Origin: Monocercomonoides exilis
Lineage: Eukaryota > Preaxostyla > Oxymonadida > Polymastigidae
Length of the DNA: 64,000 nt
Direction of reading: 5' to 3'
Assembly: GCA_001643675.2 (NCBI GenBank)
Contig: LSRY02000054.1
Coordinates: 533,501-597,500, forward strand
Shown: positions 1-10,472 of the stretch, piece after piece
Position numbering within the stretch: position 1 is the stretch's first letter
Layout: each line of letters starts with the position of its first letter
Notes under the pieces: model-generated
Databases searched by the model: none
The model's input: only the letters and a program-made list of their open reading frames with translations
What the model was told of the DNA's origin: nothing
Made by a program: the position numbers and the translations under genes

Positions 1-806
1 CATTCACATCATGCACAGCCATAAATAAAAATTGCAGTGGAATGCATTACAATGAAATACAGCTTTTTTCAAGATGAGGAGCCTCCAATTTATTTCGTGC
101 TCGACATATTCATATGGCGGAGGATTGGATTTCAGGCCATATCAATCAACAGCCCCAAGCAACAATCAATATTGCTATTTCTTCTTCTTCCACGATTGCA
201 GATGCACTACAACTTCCACTCCATATGGCCATGATGTGTATTTGGAAGGTTATTACAATCTCTTCTCATCGAACAATCCGTTCTATAAATCGTATACAAC
301 GAATAGCAATGATACGAGAGTGAACCATAGATATTATTCAGGCAGTTGGACAAATCTGCATACAGAAAAGAAGGATTGGCTGAGCGTCGGGATGAAGGAT
401 CGGTATGTTGATGTGAGTGGGGATGACGCAAACAATCTGTGTGGGATAAGTGGGGCAGCACCTTGCAAGACAGTGGGGCATGCAGTGGAGTCGAGCATGG
501 CGCAGCTGAGCTCGACAATCACAATGCTGAGTGGGAGGCATGTGAGTGAAGGGATGACGATCAGTGTTGTGGAAAAGGAGATTTCTGTTGTTGGGAGAGT
601 GAAGACAGTGAATGTGATTGGGGACGAATTCTCTTTCGATCTCTTCAAAGACGTTGTTCAGCGTGAAGAGTGGGCAGTTGGAGTCGAAAAAATTCACTCG
701 CTGAAATAACGGCAAATTTCAGATCTGAAGGAGATCATCTTATAAAATCAACCGTATTTGTGCAGGCGCTGCCACAACTGCCAATAACTGCCATTGAGAT
801 GAAAAA
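1..806 (+). pseudogene. Fragment of a beta-helix surface protein, frameshifted, cut by the window start
   Basis: Protein-like sequence runs through at least three frames. Positions 3-74 read FTSCTAINKNCSG and so on; 56-709 continues with SCSTYSYGGG, then YGHDVYLEGYY, KKDWLSVG and YVDVSGDDANNLCGISGAAP followed by CKT. After about 650 the frame that reads LFSVKSGQLE looks like the continuation, and after about 725 the frame with GDHLIKSTVFVQA. The D..N.CG...PCKT signature and 'F.SC' motifs are typical of large right-handed beta-helix adhesin-like proteins and recur in the gene at 22550. The frame jumps near 70, 650 and 720 argue for a decayed gene rather than one with introns, since no convincing GT-AG pairs restore the frame. 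This stretch is more GC-rich than its surroundings. No complete start, stop or anchor is visible. Assembly indels are an alternative explanation. Confidence 0.6.
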
Positions 807-1165
807 ATAAAGTTCTGCTGCAGCCCCTTGTCTCCACACTACACCCCTCCCAACAGCTGTTTTCATTGCTCCCATTGCCTTCCCTGCAGTTTTGGCAAAC
901 CCAGGCACCAGGATCATCGAAAAATTCTTCTGTTGCGAAACATCCCCAGCTGTACCCTGCTGAGAAATAAAATCCGAAAAAAAAGAAATAAAAAAGGCGT
1001 AATACGTCAACAGCTCCTTTGAAAGATAAACAAAATGGCACACCCCCACCAGATTGGCAGATTAGACAACATTCTGAAAAGAAACAACACCACCCACCGA
1101 CACCAAGCTGTCCCTCAAGCCCACTCATTCGGCCAACTCATAACATTTTGCAGGCACAGTGCATA
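807..1165. other. Intergenic, no gene seen
   Basis: Several short frames exist on both strands but none has a recognisable domain or coherent composition. The first part is still relatively GC-rich and could be further decay of the preceding surface-protein fragment. I see nothing else. Confidence 0.4.
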
Positions 1166-1916
1166 CACCAAAAATTATTCAAAATCGAAAAACTTTCAAT
1201 CAAAATCGAAAAACTTACAAACAAAGTCGAAAGTTTGAAAAACTTCAAATTTTCAAAAAGATGACAAAAATTAATACAAATCAAAAAACATTGTTTTTGC
1301 TGAAATATCAATTACATTTGTAATTATAATGATTTTTCATCTTTTTTCCGTTGTTTTTCTTTGCCTTCTTTTGACCAATTACAAATTTAAAATTATGAGA
1401 GAAATTTTGACATATTTTTATCTCATTTCAGTTGAAAGCACTCTACTTCATAGAAAATTATCCATAGAAAATTTTTATTTTTTTTCCTATTTTATGTAGA
1501 ATGAAGAATACATTATTGACTCTCTTATTTAATGATTTTTCATCACAAACAACTCATTTCTTATTGAAGGAAACAAATGTTCTCAGATGTGTATTGAGTT
1601 TATCTTTGAATTAATTTTGTTTCGAAATCTTCATAATTTGCAGAAATCAACAACGCAAACATTGCTGATAATATTTCCAAAAACAAAAGAATATTTTTAT
1701 CTTTTGTGGAATACTTATTATTTAACGTTTATTTTTTTTGTAAAATTTTCGATTTCGATTGAAAGTTTTTCGATTTCGTTTGCAACTTTTTCGACTTTGA
1801 ATGAAACTTTTTCGACTTCGAATGAAAACTTTCGACATTGAATGAAAGTTTTCCAACTTTGAATAACAATTTTCGATTTCGTTTGAAAGTTTTTCGACTT
1901 TGAATTATTTTTGGTG
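1166..1916. mobile_element. MITE family A, copy 1 (TA target site)
   Basis: The element begins CACCAAAAATTATTC and ends with the inverse GAATTATTTTTGGTG. The inverted repeat extends inward for about 35 bp with few mismatches (the inner part is TCGAAAAACTTTC). It is flanked by TA on both sides (1164-1165 and 1917-1918), the duplication expected for Tc1/mariner/pogo-type elements. Subterminal zones carry repeated TCGAAAAACTTTC-like boxes on both sides. No transposase frame lies inside its 751 bp, so it is non-autonomous. Related copies are at 18508 and 20433. Compared with the 18508 copy it lacks an internal segment of about 280 bp. Confidence 0.8.
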
Positions 1917-2298
1917 TATTTTCTTTAAAGAAATTTGATTGGAAAATTTAGTCGTATTTTGACTTTTGAAACACTGAGAACTTTTTTATAATCATTATCT
2001 CATTTTTTCAATGGTTAATAACAATTTTGAAAATTTTACAGAATTTGAAATTTTTGATATCTGTCGAAATGTCGAAGATAATAGATTCAATCGGTTTGAC
2101 GCAAAGGAATAAATTTTTAAATGAAAATAAGTTAACATTAACCATTTTGGATGATATCGGATTTTTTTCCCCATAAAATCTATAAAATATAAAGGTTTCA
2201 CATAATATGTTTTGGTAATAAACATTTTTTTTTCAGTTCATAAATAAGTGGTTGTCAAAATGAGAGCTTCAATTTGTTGGTGTGATTGTTCAATGATA

Positions 2299-2556
2299 TG
2301 GGTGATTATTTTTGAAATCATGTTTTTTCCATCAAAATTTTCGGTTTATGAATTCACTTCAAGGGCTGATAAATGAGCACAAAAAAGAAATAGTTTCATT
2401 CAAATATTATTTTTTCATGAATATTATCTGAAGCATTGTCTTTTTAAACAATTGCATTACATTTAACTTTTTAAAGAATAATTCCTCTCAAAAGAAATTA
2501 AACATTTGAAAAATCGACACTCCGAAAAAAGCTATGATTTCAAAAATAATCTCCCA
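2299..2556. mobile_element. MITE family B, copy 1 (TA target site)
   Basis: This is a 258-bp element with near-perfect terminal inverted repeats of about 30 bp. The left end starts TGGGTGATTATTTTTGAAAT and the right end is its inverse with a few changes. TA dinucleotides flank it at 2297-2298 and 2557-2558. A second copy of the same length lies at 18973-19230, nested inside a family A element. It has no coding capacity. Confidence 0.8.
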
Positions 2557-2629
2557 TATTAACTCACTTTTCAAATGATCTTGGAAGAAAAGCAAACCAT
2601 TTATTGCATTCAGTTAGCATTTGTGTTAA

Positions 2630-2675
2630 GGACGTGTTGATCTTTTGTGATATTGATCAAAATACATCAAAACTA
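2630..2675 (+). promoter_or_regulatory. Conserved upstream block of the modular surface-protein genes
   Basis: The bases just before the ATG at 2676 (GTGTTGATCTTTTG, then ATATTGATC, then CATCAAAA) match those before the ATG at 36156 almost base for base. The match is much better than in sequence further upstream. This fits a core promoter plus short 5' UTR shared by the two paralogues, or a recent duplication that included the 5' end. The function is inferred. Confidence 0.5.
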
Positions 2676-5600
2676 ATGATCTTTGTTTTTCTGATATTTT
2701 CTTTGATAACCTCACAAACAGTGAATGAAGAAAAGCCTTTCACAGTTTACGTGAAGCAAACAGGAGATTACATCCACACTGGCACGGCGATCGGTCAGGA
2801 AAAGAAATCAATGAGAAGTGCATATAATATGCTTGGATATTCAACATCATGTAAGATCTATGTTGTGAATGACAAAACCGCATTCACAGCAGAAGCAATA
2901 ACTTTCAGCAAGACTGAAGGAATAACAATTGAAGGAATAAGCAGCGATGGAAATGGAAACACAATTGTTGCAATTAATTGCTATGTGAATCCGCAAGGAA
3001 ATCTTTTCACATGTGATAAAGATGTTGAATACAAGTGTTTAGCATTCCATTTACCAACAACATTTAGTTATGATGGCTTCTGTAAACTGATTTGTGCATA
3101 TCATTCGAAACTTGTAATAAATAACTGTAAATTTTTAAGACCTGCGGCCAGCGGAATAGGAGTGGATTACTGCCTTGTGGATATAGGAGATGGAAATTTA
3201 TATATGAACAGCGTTGAGTGCATTGATAGTAATAACTCTATCAATTTTTTTGTGCAGTTTTTAATATTTTTGGAGGAAATACTGTTTCGTTGACAAATGA
3301 AACTATGAAAAATATATAAAGTTATTATTCAATTTACTATATTTATGGAATGGATAATAATAAAATGGACGTTTTGTTGAATAACTGCACTTTTTCAGAA
3401 TGTCAATCGGAAGGGTATGGAACAATAGAGATTTCGAGTTGCAACAGCGAAATTACATTTACCGTTGGAAATGGTGGTGTAGCATCTTTCATTTCGTGCA
3501 TTGGAAGTGCATTTGGTGGAATATATTTGAATATACCAAATATTACATCAGCATCCCAATTGAAATGGCCAACAGACGGAACAAATCTGGATTTTCAGAA
3601 TTGCAAAGTTGGGGAAGGAGCGTCACAGAAAAATACTGCAATATATTTAAAAGATGTGAACGACGAACTAATATACGATATGGCATACGAAATGAAAGCA
3701 AGTTTTGCAGCCAATTACACGAGGGAGAATAATCTGGAATATATTATTTGTGAAAGCAATAACACAGAGATCGATATTGTCTCTAAGTATTATGGCACAA
3801 TCACAACTAGTTATGTGAAAAGTGGTGCTGAAAATGGAGATGGATTGAGTCTTGGATCGCCAAAGAATTCTCTAAAAGAGGCATATAATTTGTTTGCAGA
3901 AAATGTCAATTATCCGGGATTCAATTTGAAGATTGTTGAATCAAACGAAAAATTGAAAGCAGAGCAAGTGACGTTTCACAAAAGAAAAGGAATCACTATT
4001 GAAGGAATAAACAGCAATGGTTCTGAGAATGCAATGGTTTCAATGGATTGTGACGTGAATGCAGAAGAATATCTATTCACATGTGAAAGTGAAGTGGAAT
4101 TCAAATTTTTGGCATTCCATCTTTTGATTTCATTAAGTGATGAAAACATTCAATATCATTCGTTGATGTGTGGAAATTCAGGAGAACTCATAATCAAAAA
4201 CTGTCAATTTATTCGTCCACCAACAAACGGAGGAACTTTGTTTTTTAGCCTTGTGTACATGAATCGTGGAAATTTGTTTCTGGATTCAGTTGAGTGTGTT
4301 GATGAAAGTCAAACTGTTTCATTCTGCGGGAATGTTTTCTTCATTAATTATCCCGCCATAGTTTCATTGACAAATGTGAGTTTGAACAAAATTTCAAGTG
4401 GTGGTGCAATTGTTGGTATAAGTGGAAGTTATTTTTTGGAAGTTGCCGTTAATAACTGCACATTCATTGAATGTCAAGCAAAAAATTATGGAATAATATC
4501 TGTTTCCAGCAATGACACTGACTGCACATACACAGTGGGAGATGGAGGCGTCACATCTTTCACTTCATGCAGCAGCAGTGGATTTAATGCCAAATCTGGT
4601 GGAATCTATTTGGATGTGTATAACATTGAATCAGCTTCACAGCTGAAATGGCCGACAAATGGAAGGAATTTGGTATTTCAGGATTGCTTTTGTGGAGAAG
4701 GACAATCAAAAAGAAATACTGGATTATATATATCATTAAAAAATGATTCCTTGTTCAAAGATATGGCAGATTCTATAAAGGAAAGTTTTGCAGATGATTT
4801 CACACGAGAAGACAGTTTGTGGCTTGTTGTTGGATATGACTATTGCAAGCAAAAAGAATGTGATTTCGTTAGCACATTTTTTGATCCCATTCCTCAAAAG
4901 CCAGACAATATGACAAGGGCATTCGTGAAGTATGGTGGAAAAGGAAATGGCATCAGCGTTGAATCTGCAACAAACAGCTTGAAAGATGCATATGAATATT
5001 TGGAAAAGAGAGGAAAATGTTTCATTGATGTTGTCAAAACGGATGATCCAATCAAAGCAGAAGCCATAAGTTTCAGCATTAACAGTGGAATAACAATTGA
5101 AGGAGTGAATGACAATGGAGAAGGAAATACAGAAGTGGCAATTGATTGTGATGCTTCTGCTTCATATTCACTATTTTTTTGCAAGAAAACTGTGGAATTC
5201 AAGTATCTGGCATTCCAAATCTCTTCAACAACAAAGAATTGGAACTCATTGATCTGTGCTGGATATGATTCAATTTCATTGAAAATATCAACATGTCGAT
5301 TTGTCAGAATTGGATCACAATCACAAGAAGGAATGAATTCAAATGCTGATGGAAACAGCCCCTTGGCAAGCAGTCTTGTAAGCGTTACATCTGGAAGTGT
5401 GGAAATGGACACAGTGAAATGCACAGATGAAACCTCATTTGTGGCATTCTCTTCATCACCATTTTCATTTTCTGGAGCTAGAGAGGTGTCGTTGAAGGGA
5501 ATGGACATCAGCAAAGTGAATGTGGAAAGTGGAGCAGCAATTAGCATCAGAGATAAGAGTGATTTATCTTCGAAGATGTCAATCGAAGGATTGAACATGA

Positions 5601-6133
5601 ACGAAGTGATATCGGAGAAAGGAGCAGCAGCCGGGTTGGATATCATCCTCAGTTCAAAAGAATCAAGAGTGGCCATTGGAAGGTCAAGCAAATGTTCGTT
5701 CAAGTCTTGTTCAGCACCAGAAGGGAAATCAGGAGCAATATTCATTGACATGCCCAAGGCAACATCGAATCTCAAACTCCCAACAGAACACAACCTGGAG
5801 ATCGACAGCTCAAACACAGCTGGCTCGAAAACAACTTCTCTGTTCATCATTGCCCCAGACTTCGAAGAGTTCTGCAGACAAGAAGATGTCTTTGCGTTTG
5901 CGAATGAATATGATGATTCCACTGTTGGTTGGATCGAGGGAGCAAAAGATGCAGAATCAGATCCTGAGGATGTGTATGAGAAGTATGTGAAAGTGAGACA
6001 AGAGAAACTGAAAGAACAAAACAAAAAGAGGATGGCAGGGATCGTTGTTGCCATTGTTGTGCCGATTGTTGTTGTGGCAGCAGTTGTGGTGATTGTGATT
6101 GTTGTTGTTGTTGTGAGGAAAAGGAAATCATAA
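2676..6133 (+). pseudogene. Modular beta-helix surface protein, three modules, disrupted by one frameshift and one stop
   Basis: This is a paralogue of the intact gene at 36156. The start is set by the matching signal peptide MIFVFLIFSLITSQ. Modules begin near 2736, 3810 and 4917 with the pattern 'YVK.G..NGDG.S..S..SLK.AY', which resembles the first coil of pectate-lyase-like right-handed beta-helices. Each module has the later landmarks TIEG, CTF.EC and SASQLKWP. A C-terminal membrane anchor (about 28 Ile/Val/Ala residues) and an RKRKS tail end it, so an intact product would be a type I surface protein. Reading is broken twice: the frame changes in a T-run near 3250, and a TAA stands at 3317-3319 where paralogues have a Ser codon. 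The open frame resumes at once and runs to 6133. The homopolymer slip could be a sequencing error; the stop is less easily explained that way. Confidence 0.8.
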
Positions 6134-7012
6134 AATGAAGAGAATAACGGAAAGGAACAAGAAATGAAGGATTAATAGTGAAGCTGATATTTTATTGCGC
6201 AGCAGTTTTATTTCTTCCGTGTGTATTCATTATTTTTTTCAAAATTTTTATTTCCTCAATTGGTGTTTTTATTTTATTTTTTTTTTATTTTGTTCATCAG
6301 AAATGCACAGTTAATCAAGGACATAACTTTGTCAAAAGACAAAAGAAAAAATCTTTTTGATTGTCTTCAAGATGATAATGCAAATATTTTGTTCATTTTC
6401 AAAACTGAATTTTTGTATTTGTGTGAACAGTTCGCAGTTGAAATATAAAAGAAAATATCGGCTTTCAGAAATGAAACATAAAAAATAATACTCAGATTGT
6501 TAATATTCATAAATAAATAACATTGTTCATTTCATTTTTGTGGTTTTACTCAAAAATCAAAATTTGATTCAAAACTTATTTCCAACAACAGCTTTTAATT
6601 ATTTAATTTCTCCTGAATCAAAGTAAGTTTTAAGCATATCTTTGGTCAATATATTTTCTTCTAAAGAAAAACATGTATTTGAAAATAAAAACTCTCTCAA
6701 CATTTCCAACCTCAATGCGTTGCGTTTATTACAAAAACACAAAACGTTAATAATAAAAATAAAAAACAAAATTTGAGCAAATACAACAAGCTATTATTTG
6801 CCAACAGTTTATCCTTTCTTCATTTAAAATATTTCTTGACTGAGTTCAATCAATAATAATTTCCATTGTTTGATTTATTTTTGATCAAACCTAAAATTTT
6901 AAATATCAATCAAATTTTTATTGAATTGATTTTGAAAACACAAAAATAAAAGCACGTTTTATTTTTGTTTCGTGCTGCACATTTTCTTTCTTTTTTCCCT
7001 CCTATTTTGCAA
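6134..7012. other. Intergenic, no gene seen
   Basis: This is AT-rich sequence between the surface-protein pseudogene and the kinase gene. The first 60 bases resemble the 3' flank of the gene ending at 44048 (purine-rich, then CTGATATT). Only short hydrophobic frames created by T-runs are present. Confidence 0.6.
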
Positions 7013-10000
7013 ATGTTAAATTCTGTGCCTTGCAAGATAAATAGTCGTTTTGATATTAATGTTGACACATGCATTGGAAAAGGAAGCTTTGGATCAATTT
7101 TTATGGGGAAAGATGCAATCACGCAAAAAAAGGTTGCGGCAAAGATGGAAAAATGTGAAAGCAAAACTTCTCTATTGCTTCACGAAGCAGAAATTTTGGA
7201 AGAACTTCAAGGAGGCGAAGGCGTTCCAAAGGTGTTTTTCACTGGAAAGGTTGGAGATTACAATGTAGTTGTAATGGAGTTATTGGGAAATAACTTCGAA
7301 GAGATTTTTTCCCAAATGGGAAGGTATTCTTTCAAATTTTTCAAATTTTTATTTCATTAATCCAAATTTTTATTTTTTTTTCAAAAATAATAACAAAAGG
7401 AAATTTCCGATGCGAACGATTTTGCTTATAGCCATTCAACTTATAAGTCGTTTCAAATTTATGCACGAGCGTCAATTTATCCATCGCGACGTCAAGCCAG
7501 AGAACTTCGTTGTTGGTCTTGATCCAAACAAGAATAAGATTTATCTTATTGACTATGGATTGTCCAAGCGTCATGTGGTGCACAAAGGGAATTCGCTCAT
7601 TCCGTTCCGCACGGGCGTTGAGCTGATCGGCACGCCGCGGTTTGCACCGATCAATGCGCATCTGGGGATTGAGCTGACAAGAAAAGACGATCTGGAGTCG
7701 CTGATGTATTCGCTGATCTACTTGTCGAAGTCGTCGCTGCCGTGGCAAGGGGTGGGGGCGCGGACGCTGCGGGAAAAGTTTGCGAAGATTGGGGATTTGA
7801 AGCTGAGCTGCAGCGTGGAGCAGCTGTGCCGGGGGCTGCCGGTGGTGTTTGCGACGGTGCTGGGGTATGTGAGGGGGCTGGGGAGGGAAGAGGTGCCGGA
7901 CTATGTGTGGATGGGCAGTGCGTTCTACAGGGCGCTGGAGGAGGTGGACGGGGCGTGTGTGGTGTGGAGGAGGAGGTGGTGGGAGAGGGAGATAGAGAGA
8001 GGAGGAAAGGGAGGAAAGGGAGGAAAAGGAGGAAAGGGAGAGAATGGGTGTGATTGTCAGAGTGATGTTGTGGAGTTTGTGGAGAAGTTGTTTGAAGACA
8101 ACGAAGAAGAAGAAGAAGAAGACAAAGAAGAAAGAACGTGGAGATTTGGAGGTGTGATTGGGCTTGGAGAAATATGTGGCAGAGGAGAGAGAGGAGGAGT
8201 CGAAGAAGAAGAAGAAGAAAAAGATGATGATGATGAAGAGGAAGAGGAAGAGGAAGACGAGGAAGAGGAAGAGGATGATGATGATGATGAAGGAGAAGAA
8301 ACGAAAGATGATGAAGATAATGATGAAGATGATAGTGAAGATGAAATGTGTGTTAAAAGGTTGGAGCGTTGCTTTTGTAAAACAAGTGGATATGCCGGCA
8401 AATTAAAAGACATATTCAAACAAAAAATGGGAAGTTCCGAAAATTTTGCCGGTAAAACCAGTTTTTCCGAAGAAATTGAAGCGAATTTGAAAGGAAAAGC
8501 GAGCAAAAGGGCAGAAACACGAAGGCTTCTGAGGGCACGCACTGAAAGCCAAAACGAAACAATCAAATTGAACGAAAGGAAAATGGCTGATAGGAGAAAT
8601 ATGACTGGGCAGAAGGAAATGAATGATTCATTCAGCAAATTGGCTATTTTGAGCATGAAGAATGGTCAGGAGAAAGAGAAAGAGAGAAAGAGAAAGAAAA
8701 GAAAGAAAAAGAAGAAGAAGAAGAAAAATTTGAACGCACATTCATATTCCCGTCCTTCTCTTCGCCATCGCTTCACTTTCTCAGAACTCGACTTATTTTT
8801 GTCTGAGCAAAACGTTAAATCGAAAAATATCCCAGAGAACTTTGCAGGCAAGCGCGATAATTCCGCAAGTGGTGACACATTTTTGAAAAATAACCAAAAA
8901 AGAAGTCAAAATCGAATGAATGAAAGAGGAAAAGAGAAAAACGAGATGAAAAAAGGAAACGAAGAGAATTGTGGGAGCGATGGACGAAGAAAAAAGAAGA
9001 AGGGAGGAAGTGAAGGAGTTGTTAATTCTATGCTTTCTCCTTCTCCTTCTCCTTCCCCTTTAGCTTCTCCTTCTGCTTCTCCTTCTGCCTCTTCCACTGC
9101 TGTGCAAATGTCTTCTCATCCACCTTTTCCTCTTTCCTCGCCTGCAAATTCGCATTCATCAGACTTCATTCAAAATGGAAGTAAAATCAATGGAAAAGGG
9201 AAAAATGGATGGAGTTCTAATGGAATAAAGGAGAAAGAGAAAGGAAAAGAAGGGAAAAGAAGGAAAGAGAGCAGAAGCATTGGCAGTTGTGGGAGTTTTA
9301 GTTGCCACGAGAAGGAAGAAGCGAAAGAAGAGGGCAAAAATAGCAGAATGAAAAATAAAGAAGAAGAGGAGGAAGAGGAAGGGAATGATGATAACAGCAA
9401 AGAAGAAGAAGATGATGAAAAAGATAAAGATGAAAAAGAGCAGAGAAAAAGTTGTATTTCTGATGAATATGAATATGAATACGAAGATGAAGACGAATAC
9501 GAATACGAAGAAGCAGGAGACGACTTCTCCTTAAAAATGCTTCTGCCAACAGAGGAATTTTCGTTTATTTGCCGGCGCCCATCATTCACACCACTGTCCG
9601 GAATAATTCGGGCACCACCACCGAGTTGCGGATTTTCCGGTTTTTCCTGCGCCGGCACAAGCGAAGTTGCTGGCAGCACACCCACAACAAGTTCTGCTTC
9701 TGGTTCTTTTGCCGGAATTGATGAAGATGGAAAAAAAGAAGTGGGAGGGCGGAATAAATTCGGAGAAATAGAAAGAGGGAAAGGAAAAGAGAAAGAAAGA
9801 GAAAGAGAAAGAGAAGTCGATTCATTCGGGTTTGGATTTGGGTTTGACAATGCAGCCGGAATATCAACATGTTATTTCCCTTCTTCTTCTGTCTCTTCCT
9901 CAACAACAACAACAACTTCTTCTTCTTCTTCTTCACCTTCTTGTTCTTCTCCAAATATTCTTCATTTCTCTTCCATTTCTCCTTCCTTCAGCACACCTCA

Positions 10001-10079
10001 TTCCAGCATCCCTCTCTCTTCTCTTCAAATTCCTCTTTCATCCACAACAACTTCATCATCATCTTCTTCCTCCTCCTCC

Positions 10080-10112
<33 letters not shown>

Positions 10113-10440
10113 TCCTCTCCCTCCTCTTCCTCTTCTTCTTCTTCTTCTTCTTCTTCTCACCCCAATCCTCATTCTCCTTCCTTCTCCCCCATCAACAAAC
10201 ACCCTTCCCTTTCCTCCTTCCCCTCCCTCTCTTCTCTTCATTCTCTTCATTCTCCTCTTTCCTTCTCTTCTTCTCTTCCTCCTTCTCCTTCTTTCTCTCA
10301 GCCTTCTTCTTCTTCTTCTTCTTCTTCTTCTCCTTCTCCTTCCCTTTCTCGCTCTCTCTCTTCTTCTTCTCGCTCTTTCTCTCTTCCTTCATTCAATCCT
10401 TTGCTCCTCAATAAATGCAATAAAACTCCTGATTTTCTTC

Positions 10441-10472
<32 letters not shown>

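Noticed and set aside
3240-3349. An intron bridging the two halves of the surface gene at 2676
   Set aside because: The interval itself aligns with coding sequence of the paralogue (VFNIFGGNTVSLTN equivalents), so it is not intronic; frameshift plus stop fits better.
5676-5990. Gln-rich alternative frame within the surface gene (also at 43480-43944)
   Set aside because: It is a frame shadow preserved because the last modules of the two paralogues are nearly identical in DNA.
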